A stretch of DNA of 64,000 nt from Flavobacterium gyeonganense (GTDB lineage Bacteria > Bacteroidota > Bacteroidia > Flavobacteriales > Flavobacteriaceae): contig NZ_CP121112.1 in NCBI RefSeq assembly GCF_029625295.1, forward strand, positions 2,604,001-2,668,000, read 5' to 3'. A model generated the notes under the pieces. That model saw only the letters and a program-made list of their open reading frames with translations. It made no database searches and had not been told where the DNA came from. The position numbers and the translations under genes are program-made. Shown here one piece after another: positions 18,614-26,304 of this stretch; positions within the stretch are counted from its first letter, which is position 1; each line of letters begins with the position of its first letter.

Positions 18614-19344
18614 CTATTTTTTTGAAGCAGAATATATCGTTGCAACTCCAAAAGTCTGAGGCATTGCCACAACTTCTATAAACCCAATTTTTCTTAAAAT
18701 ATTGTTTAGTGCTTCTCCATAAGGAAAAACAGCAGCAGATTCTGATAAATAACCATACGCTGAATTGTCTTTAGAAAATAATTTACCTATAACTGGAAGT
18801 ATGTTTTTAGTGTAAAAGCGATATCCTTGTCTATAAGGTGTTTTATCAGGAACTGAAGTTTCCAGAATTACAAATACACCATTTGGTTTTAAAACCCTTA
18901 AAATTTCAGCAAACCCTTTTTCTAAATTCTCAAAGTTTCGTACTCCAAAACTCACTGTAATAGCGTCAAAATGATTGTCCTCAAAAGGCATGTTTTCAGA
19001 ATCACCTAATACTAATTCAATTCTGTTTGAAAGGTTTTTTTCTTCTACTTTTTTCTTCCAACTTCCAGCATTCCTGCAGAAATATCTAAACCAATAATTT
19101 TTTCGGCTTTGCTTTGTGCCATTAAAATTGCAAGGTCCCCGGTTCCGGTAGCAATATCAAGTATAACTTTTGGCTTTGAATCAGAAACTATTTTTAATAC
19201 TTTTTTACGCCATTTTACATCTATTCCAAATGAAATCACACGATTTAAGTTATCGTAGTTTCCTGATATAGTGTCAAACATTTGTGCAACCTGTTCTTTT
19301 TTGCCTAAAGTTGAGTTTTTGTACGGAGTTATTTTTTCAGACAT
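18614..19344 (-). CDS. ubiE: Demethylmenaquinone methyltransferase, frameshifted
   Basis: A SAM-dependent methyltransferase for the final step of menaquinone synthesis. The N-terminal half has [19 protein letters not shown] and the SAM motif [15 protein letters not shown]; it hits a stop after GMLEVGRKK. The C-terminal half ([20 protein letters not shown] and onward) continues in another frame. Adding one A to the A6 run (plus strand T6 at 19049-19054) gives [19 protein letters not shown] across the gap and a 243-residue protein of normal length. Menaquinone is the usual quinone in this group, so a sequence error is the likely explanation. Confidence 0.92.
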
Positions 19345-19358
19345 TTTTTTTATTTACG

Positions 19359-19387
19359 CAAATATAACATAAAGTATTTAACTGCAA
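19359..19387 (-). promoter_or_regulatory. Promoter of the ubiE-porT operon
   Basis: On the minus strand TTG (19387-19385) is followed after 18 bases by TATATTTG (19366-19359), a full match to the Bacteroidota TTG/TAnnTTTG promoter. It is 15 bases from the ubiE ATG. Confidence 0.6.
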
Positions 19388-19517
19388 TTGTGTTTCTTAA
19401 TTAGGATTGAATGTTTTTAGATATTAATGGTATTTTGTAAAATCACTAAAAGTGGGTATTGTAGGTAAAGTATTTATTGGTGAATTTAGCACTTGTAAAA
19501 ATGTTAATATTTTTTCA

Positions 19518-19835
19518 ATGATAAATAGAGATACAATGACCCAAATCAAATGGGTGCTCCTTGCGCTTAGCATCTCATTTGTTCTTGTAAGCTGTTTTGA
19601 AAGTACTGTTTTTGAGAGCAGTATTATATTTAAAGTGCAAAATACGTTCTTAGGATTAAATTTGTTTTTGGAAATTTTAATTTTCTTTGCCTTTAGTACC
19701 TTCGTGGTATTTGGTATTAAGGGTTTTTTTGAGATGTACTCTCAAAAAATATCAAATGTTATTATATTCCTTTCAGGGGTATTTTTAATATTTGTAATTT
19801 TTATTTTATGTTATCAAATATTGTTTCAAGAGTAG
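19518..19835 (+). CDS. Small hypothetical membrane protein
   Basis: A short protein of about 105 residues with three predicted membrane segments: VLLALSISFVLVSCF, LFLEILIFFAFSTFVVFGI and IIFLSGVFLIFVIFILCY. No family recognised. The frame is open back to a GTG at 19452; I prefer ATG 19518 (MINRDTMTQ), and ATG 19536 is also possible. VLVSC resembles a lipobox but the following segments make an integral membrane protein more likely. It stands alone, ended by a bidirectional terminator. Confidence 0.5.
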   Translation: MINRDTMTQIKWVLLALSISFVLVSCFESTVFESSIIFKVQNTFLGLNLFLEILIFFAFSTFVVFGIKGFFEMYSQKISNVIIFLSGVFLIFVIFILCYQILFQE

Positions 19836-19859
19836 GTCATTGCTCTAATCATTTGATTT

Positions 19860-19897
19860 AAAAAAAAACATCCTCAATTTTGAGGATGTTTTTTTTA
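19860..19897. terminator. Bidirectional terminator between the small membrane gene and folA
   Basis: A nine-base-pair stem ACATCCTCA/TGAGGATGT is flanked by A8 on the left and T8 on the right, so it can work on both strands between these convergent genes. It slightly overlaps the folA stop region. Confidence 0.85.
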
Positions 19898-20377
19898 TTT
19901 TTTAATGTATGTTTCGTATGTATAATCATAAAGATGGGTTTCGTCTTTAGAGTTGGCTTCGGATTCTACCAGTTGCCATTCCCTTTCATTGATTATAGGG
20001 AAAAAAGCATCAGCTTCAAAAGTGTGGTGAACACGTGTTATTTCAATTATATCAGCATATTGTAATCCAAGCGTATAAATTTCGCCTCCTCCTATAATAT
20101 ATGAATCTTCATTTTCGGGGCACATCGCAATCGCTTTTTCAATGCTGTCAACCACTATACATCCTCCCGGGTTATAATTTTCTTGTCGGGATATTACAAT
20201 ATGTGTTCTGTTAGGCAGTGGTTTTGGAAAGCTTTCGAAAGTTTTTCTCCCCATTATAATATGGTGATTAGTAGTAAGCGATTTGAATCTTTTAAAATCG
20301 TTTGGGAGATGCCAGACTAATTTGTTTTTCTTTCCCAAGGCATTGTTTTCGGCAACAGCCGCTATCATTATAAGCAT
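19895..20377 (-). CDS. folA: Dihydrofolate reductase
   Basis: A 160-residue enzyme reducing dihydrofolate with NADPH. Motifs: MIAAVAENNALGKKNKLVWH with LPNDFKRFK, IMGRKTFESFPKPLPNR, and YIIGGGEIY. The catalytic acidic residue is the Asp in LPNDFKRFK. It sits 13 bases after a 2TM-domain gene and about 1 kb from thyA, whose reaction makes its dihydrofolate substrate. Confidence 0.96.
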   Translation of the reverse strand: MLIMIAAVAENNALGKKNKLVWHLPNDFKRFKSLTTNHHIIMGRKTFESFPKPLPNRTHIVISRQENYNPGGCIVVDSIEKAIAMCPENEDSYIIGGGEIYTLGLQYADIIEITRVHHTFEADAFFPIINEREWQLVESEANSKDETHLYDYTYETYIKK

Positions 20378-20390
20378 AGTGTGTTAAAGA

Positions 20391-20735
20391 CTAAATTTTA
20401 TTTTCAGGATTATCATTGATAGAAGACTCTAATTGATTAATTCTCCTCTGCTGAAGCGCAACTAATCGGTCAATCTGCTCTCTTTCCCATTTTTTATTCA
20501 TAAATCGATCTGTAATGTAGATTTTTATGAAGTGCAAAATAAAGATAAAAAACCATAAAGTAATGATCCATGTACACCAATTTTGTTCTGTTCCAATGCT
20601 AAAACCAAAAAAACGATTAGCAACAAATAAAAATAAGCTTCCTAACAAAAAAAGAACAAAATGAAAATATAAAGCTTTTTTCTGTCTGATTCTTTTACGA
20701 GCATACTCATATTGTTCATGTACTTCTTTTTCCAT
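20391..20735 (-). CDS. 2TM domain-containing protein
   Basis: A 114-residue protein of the Bacteroidota 2TM family: a charged N-terminal helix (YEYARKRIRQKKALYFH), two membrane segments with a short loop (FVLFLLGSLFLFVANRFFG, then WIITLWFFIFILHFIKIY) and a C-terminal KKWEREQIDRLVA helix. In this family the domain can also be fused to LytTR regulators; here it is free-standing. Function is unknown. Probably cotranscribed with folA. Confidence 0.85.
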   Translation of the reverse strand: MEKEVHEQYEYARKRIRQKKALYFHFVLFLLGSLFLFVANRFFGFSIGTEQNWCTWIITLWFFIFILHFIKIYITDRFMNKKWEREQIDRLVALQQRRINQLESSINDNPENKI

Positions 20736-20975
20736 AATTTATTCAAAATAAGATCATAAAGTTATAATTTATTTTGAAAAATCACTATTCTGAATAAATA
20801 ATATTTGATTCAAAATGGTCTTAAAATCCGAATTTATAAATTAAAAAGCTTAAAATTATCGATAGTGTAAAAAATATATTTCTGGTTGCTATAATCATAA
20901 ATCATACAGGGTACGTATTGATTAATCAGATGAATTTGCGAACTTTGAAGGTATAAATCTAAAAATGAAACAGTT

Positions 20976-21272
20976 ATGTCTTTGAAAAAGCAATTTGTAA
21001 AAACGAAACCGGTTTGTAAAGTAACATTTGCAATTGAGGCGAAAGATGCTAATTCTGTCGCTGTAGTTGGGGATTTTAATAACTGGAACATAGAAGAGGG
21101 AACATTAAGCAAACTGAAAAACGGAACTTTTAAGGCTACTTATGACTTAGTAAAAGATGCAATTTATGAGTTTAAGTATGTGGTTGACGGACTGTATATC
21201 AATGATCCGGAAGCAGATTCTTACAGATGGAATGATTTTGCAGGAAGTGAAAATAGCGTTTTAATAGTATAA
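20976..21272 (+). CDS. Glycogen-binding (CBM48/isoamylase N-terminal) domain protein
   Basis: A 98-residue single-domain protein. The early-set glycogen-binding signature is clear: VTFAIEAKDANSVAVVGDFNNWN and a later YEFKYVVDGLYINDPEADSY. Such domains bind alpha-glucans or regulate kinases when fused; stand-alone copies are common in Flavobacteriia and their partners are unknown. The 240-base gap upstream holds AT-rich DNA with no gene. Confidence 0.85.
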   Translation: MSLKKQFVKTKPVCKVTFAIEAKDANSVAVVGDFNNWNIEEGTLSKLKNGTFKATYDLVKDAIYEFKYVVDGLYINDPEADSYRWNDFAGSENSVLIV

Positions 21273-21274
21273 AA

Positions 21275-21302
21275 AAATCCGCTTGAATTCAAGCGGATTT
21301 TT
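21275..21302. terminator. Bidirectional terminator between the CBM48 gene and thyA
   Basis: A long perfect palindrome, AATCCGCTTG AATT CAAGCGGATT, with A- and T-runs on both sides. It lies between convergent genes. Confidence 0.9.
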
Positions 21303-21306
21303 GTTT

Positions 21307-22158
21307 TTATACAGCAACACTACCTTTTATGGCAGGGTGTGGATCATAGTCAACAAGAGTGAAATCATTATAATCAAAATCAAAAATGTTTTTGATCTTT
21401 GGATTTAAAATCATTTTTGGAAGTGGTTTTGGTTCACGTGATAATTGAAGTTCCAATTGTTCAAAATGATTGTTATAAATATGTGCATCACCAAAAGTAT
21501 GAATGAATTCACCGCATTCTAAATCACAAACCTGAGCAATCATCATAGTCAATAGTGCATAAGAAGCAATATTGAAAGGTACTCCTAAAAAGATATCAGC
21601 ACTTCGCTGGTACAACTGACACGAAAGTTTTCCTTTTGTTTCTCCTTTTTCGGTATTGGGACTTGAAACATAAAATTGAAAAAAAGCATGGCAGGGAGGT
21701 AAAGCAGCTTTATTGTTGGCTACATTTTCTTCAAAAGATTTCTTCGTATCCGGTAAAACAGAAGGGTTCCAGGCAGAAACCAGCATTCTGCGGCTATTCG
21801 GATTTGTTTTTAATTCAGTGATTAATTCTGAGATTTGATCAATTTCTTCACTATTCCAATTGCGCCACTGATGTCCGTAAACGGGGCCTAAATCACCATT
21901 AGAATCAGCCCATTCATCCCATATTTTTACTCCGTTTTCCTGAAGGTATTTAATATTGGTATCACCCTTTAAAAACCAAAGTAATTCATAAATGATAGAT
22001 TTTAAATGTAGTTTTTTAGTAGTAACCATTGGGAAGCCTTCACTTAAATCAAAACGCATCTGGTATCCAAAAACACTTTTAGTACCTGTTCCGGTTCGGT
22101 CTCCTTTTTGATTGCCGTTTTCTAAAACGTGTTTTACTAAATCTAAATATTGTTTCAT
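21307..22158 (-). CDS. thyA: Thymidylate synthase
   Basis: A 283-residue enzyme making dTMP from dUMP with methylenetetrahydrofolate. The catalytic cysteine is in [13 protein letters not shown]. Other motifs: [40 protein letters not shown] and the GDAHIYNNH loop. It ends in KGSVAV, as ThyA usually does. Confidence 0.97.
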   Translation of the reverse strand: MKQYLDLVKHVLENGNQKGDRTGTGTKSVFGYQMRFDLSEGFPMVTTKKLHLKSIIYELLWFLKGDTNIKYLQENGVKIWDEWADSNGDLGPVYGHQWRNWNSEEIDQISELITELKTNPNSRRMLVSAWNPSVLPDTKKSFEENVANNKAALPPCHAFFQFYVSSPNTEKGETKGKLSCQLYQRSADIFLGVPFNIASYALLTMMIAQVCDLECGEFIHTFGDAHIYNNHFEQLELQLSREPKPLPKMILNPKIKNIFDFDYNDFTLVDYDPHPAIKGSVAV

Positions 22159-22213
22159 TTTATAAAATCTAAATAATTAATTCTGAAATCTAAAGTCAAA
22201 AACCTATGAAATT

Positions 22214-22837
22214 TTATCTTCTGGAGATTTCGTCTCTAATTTTAGCGGCTTTTTCATAATCTTCCTGAGAAACTGCCTGATCCAATAATTCATTCAATTC
22301 TTGTAAACTGTGTTTGGCATAAACATCTCCGGACTGATTTGTTTCTTCTTCGTGTCCAAAAGTTTCAGGATTAGAAAGGACATCATCAATTTCCTGTGAT
22401 CCAGAATCAGTTTCTGCAGTACTTGATTTCAGGTAAATTCCGGCTTTATCTAAAATGTTTTTATAAGTAAATATTGGAGCACTGAATCTTAACGCCAATG
22501 CAATAGCGTCAGATGTTCTGGCATCAATAATTTCTTCGATTTTGTCTCTTTCGCATATCAAGCTTGAATAAAAAACACCGTCAACAAGTTTATGGATAAT
22601 GACCTGTTTTACCACTATATCAAATCTTTCGGCGAAATTTTTAAATAAATCATGGGTTAATGGGCGGGGCGGTTTAATCTCTTTTTCTAAGGCAATAGCA
22701 ATTGATTGGGCTTCAAAAGCGCCAATAACAATTGGTAATTTTCTTTCGCCATCCACTTCGTTCAAAATTAAGGCATAAGCGCCATTTTGAGTTTGACTGT
22801 ATGATATTCCCTTTATAGATAATTTTACTAGACTCAT
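22214..22837 (-). CDS. Bifunctional nuclease (DUF151) family protein
   Basis: A 207-residue protein. Residues 1-140 form the BFN/DUF151 domain: VKLSIKGISYSQTQNGAYAL, LPIVIGAFEAQSIAIALE and IDARTSDAIALALRF. The C-terminal helix LDQAVSQEDYEKAAKIRDEI is a UVR (UvrB/C-like) motif, an arrangement common in Bacteroidota. ATG 22837 is preferred over the in-frame GTG at 22858, because MSLVKLSIKG is the family start. Role not established beyond in vitro nuclease activity of relatives. Confidence 0.85.
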   Translation of the reverse strand: MSLVKLSIKGISYSQTQNGAYALILNEVDGERKLPIVIGAFEAQSIAIALEKEIKPPRPLTHDLFKNFAERFDIVVKQVIIHKLVDGVFYSSLICERDKIEEIIDARTSDAIALALRFSAPIFTYKNILDKAGIYLKSSTAETDSGSQEIDDVLSNPETFGHEEETNQSGDVYAKHSLQELNELLDQAVSQEDYEKAAKIRDEISRR

Positions 22838-22927
22838 ATATGTTTGTAAAAAAGGCACTTAGCGCCTCTATTTAATACTTTTTTTGACTGAAAAATAAAG
22901 GTGCAATTTTAATCAAAAAATATGGAA

Positions 22928-22975
22928 CAAAAAAGCCACCTAAACAAAGATACGATTATCTTATTTTTAGGCAGC
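22928..22975 (-). terminator. Terminator after etfA
   Basis: An imperfect long stem, AGCCACCTAAA with TTTAGGCAGCT, extended inside by AAGATA/TATCTT. On the minus strand it is followed by a U-run. It closes the etfB-etfA transcript. Confidence 0.65.
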
Positions 22976-23000
22976 TATATTTTTATAGAGAATTTTTAAA

Positions 23001-23968
23001 TTAAGAATGTTGTGCTTTGAAAGCTTTTAGTTTCTCAATTAATTGTGGTACAATTTCGAAAGCGTCTCCAACTACTCCATAATCCGCTACTTTGAAAAAT
23101 GGGGCTTCTGGGTCGCTATTAATCACTACTTTTACTTTTGATGAGTTGATGCCGGCAATATGCTGAATAGCTCCTGAAATACCTACAGCAATATATAAGT
23201 TTGTTGCAACTGGTTTCCCTGTTTGTCCAACGTGTTCGCTGTGAGGTCTCCATCCTAAGTCAGAAACGGGTTTTGAACATGCCGTTGCTGCACCTAATAC
23301 AGCGGCTAAATCTTCTATTAATCCCCAGTTTTCAGGCCCTTTTAATCCGCGTCCTCCTGAAACTACAATGTCCGCATCAGCTATTGATACTTTTCCGCTT
23401 ACTTTTTCTACAGAGTCTACTTTTACACCAAAATCATTATCTCCAATTGAAGGATTAAAATCTTCTTCGGCAGCAGAACCTGCGCTTTCAAAAATGCCAT
23501 AAGAGTTTTTTGCAAGCCCCAGAACTTTTATATCTGTACTGATTTCTGTAATATTGAAAGCTTTGTTTGAAAAAGCATTTCTTTTACTTGGAATGGAGAA
23601 GTGCTAACTGGTAATCCCACTACATTTGAAGCAAATCCAGCTTCTAAGGCCACAGCTACCAATGGCGAAAGGTAAATACTATCTGTAGTTGAAGAAAGCA
23701 AAACTAATTTTGTGCCTTCTTTTTCAGCTGCTTGTTTAATAACATCTGCGTAAGCTTTTGCATTAAAACCAGCTAATTTATCATTGTTTACTTTTAAAAC
23801 CTTGTCAACTCCGTATTTTGCTAATTCGCTAACATCGCTGATGTTTACAGTCAAAGCTGTAACCGTAGTTCCTAATGATTCTGCCACTTTTTTAGCGTAA
23901 GAAGCTAATTCGAAAGCGACTTTTTTAAATTTTCCTTCTGCAGATTCTGCATATATTAATATTGACAT
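23001..23968 (-). CDS. etfA: Electron transfer flavoprotein subunit alpha, frameshifted
   Basis: The N-terminal domain (MSILIYAESAEGKFKK onward) reads well to SPFQVK, then leaves frame. The rest, with SGGRGLKGPENWGLIEDLA, SKPVSDLGWRPHSEHVGQTG and ISGAIQHIAGI (the FAD-binding C-terminal domain), follows in another frame to the TAA at 23001-23003. One added A near plus-strand 23582 gives QVKRNAFSNKAFNIT and a 322-residue protein of standard size. EtfAB carries electrons from acyl-CoA dehydrogenases to the quinone pool. It is downstream of etfB. The A4 run is short, but one missing base still fits a sequence error best. Confidence 0.93.
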
Positions 23969-23984
23969 GATATTTTTGTTTTGA

Positions 23985-24020
23985 GGTTATTAGTTTCAAG
24001 TTTCAGGTTTCAAACTGAAC
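23985..24020. repeat. Short degenerate repeat between etfA and etfB
   Basis: This gap contains AGTTTCAAGTTTCAGGTTTC, resembling the accD-fbaA gap near 13370. No gene or terminator seen. Confidence 0.4.
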
Positions 24021-24028
24021 ACTCAATA

Positions 24029-24775
24029 CTAGATTACTTTCGCTTCGTTGTGTAATAAATTGATTAACTCATCTAAATTATCTGCAGGCACTAATTTTAC
24101 TGCAGATTTAGGAGCTGGTTTTTCAAATTTTACAGCTTTTGTATTAACAGATGCATCAACTGGCTCAAGAATGGTAAGCGCTTTTGTTCTTGCTGTCATA
24201 ATTCCTCTCATGTTAGGGATGCGTAAATCTTTTTCTTCAACAAGACCTTTTTGACCTCCAATAATTAAAGGAAGAGTAGTACTTACCGTTTCTTTTCCTC
24301 CGTCAATTTCGCGAACAGCTTTTACATTGTTTCCGTCAACAGTAATAGCTGTACAGGAATTTAAAAAGTTATAACCTAAAACTCCGGCAATCATTCCAGG
24401 AACCATTCCACCGTTATAATCCAAAGATTCTTTTCCTGCAATTACTAAGTCGTAACCGCCATTTTTAATTACTTCGGCTAATTGTTTTGCAACAAAAAAA
24501 CCGTCTGTTGGGTTTGCATTTATACGAATTGCTTCATTCGCACCAATTGCCAAAGCTTTGCGTAGAGTTGGCTCTGTATCCGGACCACCAACATTTACAA
24601 CCGTTACATTTGCTCCTTGTTGTTCCTGAAACCAGATAGCGCGGGTTAAACCAAACTCATCATTAGGATTAATTACATATTGTACACCATTGGTATCAAA
24701 TTCTGAATCACCATTGGAGAAGTTAATTTTTGAAGTAGTATCAGGCACATGGCTGATGCAAACCAATATTTTCAT
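24029..24775 (-). CDS. etfB: Electron transfer flavoprotein subunit beta
   Basis: A 248-residue AMP-binding subunit of the EtfAB heterodimer. Characteristic segments: MKILVCISHVPDTTSKI, INPNDEFGLTRAI, LVIAGKESLDYNGGMVPGMIA and LPLIIGGQKGLVEEKDLRIPNMRGIM, the last being the family signature region. It is first in the etfB-etfA operon, whose products work together in beta-oxidation electron transfer. Confidence 0.96.
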   Translation of the reverse strand: MKILVCISHVPDTTSKINFSNGDSEFDTNGVQYVINPNDEFGLTRAIWFQEQQGANVTVVNVGGPDTEPTLRKALAIGANEAIRINANPTDGFFVAKQLAEVIKNGGYDLVIAGKESLDYNGGMVPGMIAGVLGYNFLNSCTAITVDGNNVKAVREIDGGKETVSTTLPLIIGGQKGLVEEKDLRIPNMRGIMTARTKALTILEPVDASVNTKAVKFEKPAPKSAVKLVPADNLDELINLLHNEAKVI

Positions 24776-25258
24776 AAGTATATATTTTGAATTTATAATA
24801 TGCTTTTACAAATTTAGAATTTAATTTGGAATAATTATACTATGCATGCATAATATTTTTTTTAAAACTATTACGATTTCGGAAATTGCTGGTTTTTGGG
24901 ATACTTTAGTAAAAAAATAAAATCAAAACTTTATTGATAATATTGGTTTTTAGAGAATTTTATTTTTTGAGGGTATGTAGGAGGCTTAATGATAGTTAAT
25001 TAATGTTCTTTCTCGAAATAACATAAAAAAAGTTTTTTGAATGTTTTAGAATAAATCAGATAAAATGGGGTTTTATGAAATATTTTTTAATGATGAAAAG
25101 TGACGCTATATCTATTTTGTAAATATCACAATAAATTTTAAAAAGTTAAAAGTGAAAGAAGAAAGAGAAGTTACTGTTATTTTAAATTCAATTTATGCTT
25201 TTAAGTTATTTAAAATATTTATTTTTGCTCATCAGAAAAAAGAATATAACATACAACT
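24776..25258. other. Intergenic region between etfB and pdhB
   Basis: An AT-rich divergent gap of 483 bases with no convincing ORF. It holds two probable promoter elements: CAAATTTA at 24809-24816, read on the minus strand as TAAATTTG for etfB, and TATTTTTG at 25220-25227 for the pyruvate dehydrogenase gene, 31 bases ahead of its ATG. I see no riboswitch or repeat in the rest. Confidence 0.5.
25220..25227 (+). promoter_or_regulatory. Probable pdhB promoter (-7 element)
   Basis: TATTTTTG matches TAnnTTTG exactly; a matching -33 TTG is not evident. Confidence 0.4.
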
Positions 25259-26236
25259 ATGAGAACAATACAATTTAGAGAGGCCATTTGCGAAGCGATG
25301 AGCGAAGAAATGCGTCGCGATGAATCCATATATTTAATGGGCGAAGAGGTTGCAGAATACAACGGAGCATACAAAGCTTCAAAAGGAATGCTTGCTGAGT
25401 TTGGTGAAAAAAGAGTAATCGATACTCCAATTGCTGAACTTGGGTTTACAGGAATTGCAGTAGGATCTGCAATGAACGGTAACCGACCAATTGTAGAATA
25501 TATGACTTTCAACTTCTGTTTAGTTGGTATTGATCAGATTATAAATAACGCTGCTAAAATGCGTCAGATGACAGGTGGACAATTTAATGTACCTATCGTT
25601 TTTCGCGGACCAACTGCTTCTGCAGGTCAATTAGGAGCAACTCACTCACAGGCTTTAGAAAACTGGTTTGCTAACACTCCGGGACTTAAAGTTATTGTTC
25701 CTTCAACACCTTATGATGCTAAAGGACTTTTAAAGTCTGCTATTCGTGATAATGATCCTGTAATCTTTATGGAATCAGAGCAAATGTATGGCGATAAAGG
25801 TGAAGTGCCGGACGGAGAATATGTAATTCCAATTGGAGTTGCTGATGTGAAGCGTGAAGGTACTGATGTAACAATCGTTTCTTTCGGAAAAATCATTAAA
25901 GAAGCTTTTATTGCTGCTGATGAATTAGCTAAAGAAGGAATCTCTTGTGAAATCATCGATTTAAGAACGGTTCGTCCAATGGATAATGAAGCTATCTTAA
26001 AATCAGTTAAAAAGACAAATCGTTTGGTAATTTTAGAAGAGGCTTGGCCATTCGCCAGTATTTCATCTGAAATAACTTATATTGTACAAGAGCAGGCTTT
26101 CGATTTTCTTGATGCCCCAATTCAGCGTATTACAACTGCTGATGCTCCTGCACCTTATTCACCTGTTTTACTGAAAGACTGGTTGCCAAATGCTGGTGAT
26201 GTAGTGAAAGCAGTAAAAAAAGTAATGTACAAATAA
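25259..26236 (+). CDS. pdhB: Pyruvate dehydrogenase E1 component subunit beta
   Basis: A 325-residue transketolase-like beta subunit. It begins MRTIQFREAICEAMSEEM, carries GEEVAEYNGAYKASKGML and ERVIDTPI-like KRVIDTPIAELGFTGIAVGSA, and has the C-terminal domain with VIDLRTVRPMD-like EIIDLRTVRPMDNEAI. With an alpha subunit it decarboxylates a 2-oxoacid, most likely pyruvate, using thiamine diphosphate. The alpha and E2 genes are not adjacent, as in other Flavobacteriia. The branched-chain 2-oxoacid enzyme is an alternative. Confidence 0.9.
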   Translation: MRTIQFREAICEAMSEEMRRDESIYLMGEEVAEYNGAYKASKGMLAEFGEKRVIDTPIAELGFTGIAVGSAMNGNRPIVEYMTFNFCLVGIDQIINNAAKMRQMTGGQFNVPIVFRGPTASAGQLGATHSQALENWFANTPGLKVIVPSTPYDAKGLLKSAIRDNDPVIFMESEQMYGDKGEVPDGEYVIPIGVADVKREGTDVTIVSFGKIIKEAFIAADELAKEGISCEIIDLRTVRPMDNEAILKSVKKTNRLVILEEAWPFASISSEITYIVQEQAFDFLDAPIQRITTADAPAPYSPVLLKDWLPNAGDVVKAVKKVMYK

Positions 26237-26258
26237 TAATACATACATACTCATAAAA

Positions 26259-26292
26259 ACTTCATCATTCATTGGTTAATTGATGAAGTTTT
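26259..26292 (+). terminator. Terminator after pdhB
   Basis: A ten-base-pair stem AACTTCATCA/TGATGAAGTT followed by T8. It ends only 13 bases before the next ATG, so the DUF5686 gene is either poorly transcribed from pdhB or has a promoter embedded nearby. Confidence 0.85.
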
Positions 26293-26304
26293 TTTTGCCG
26301 GAAT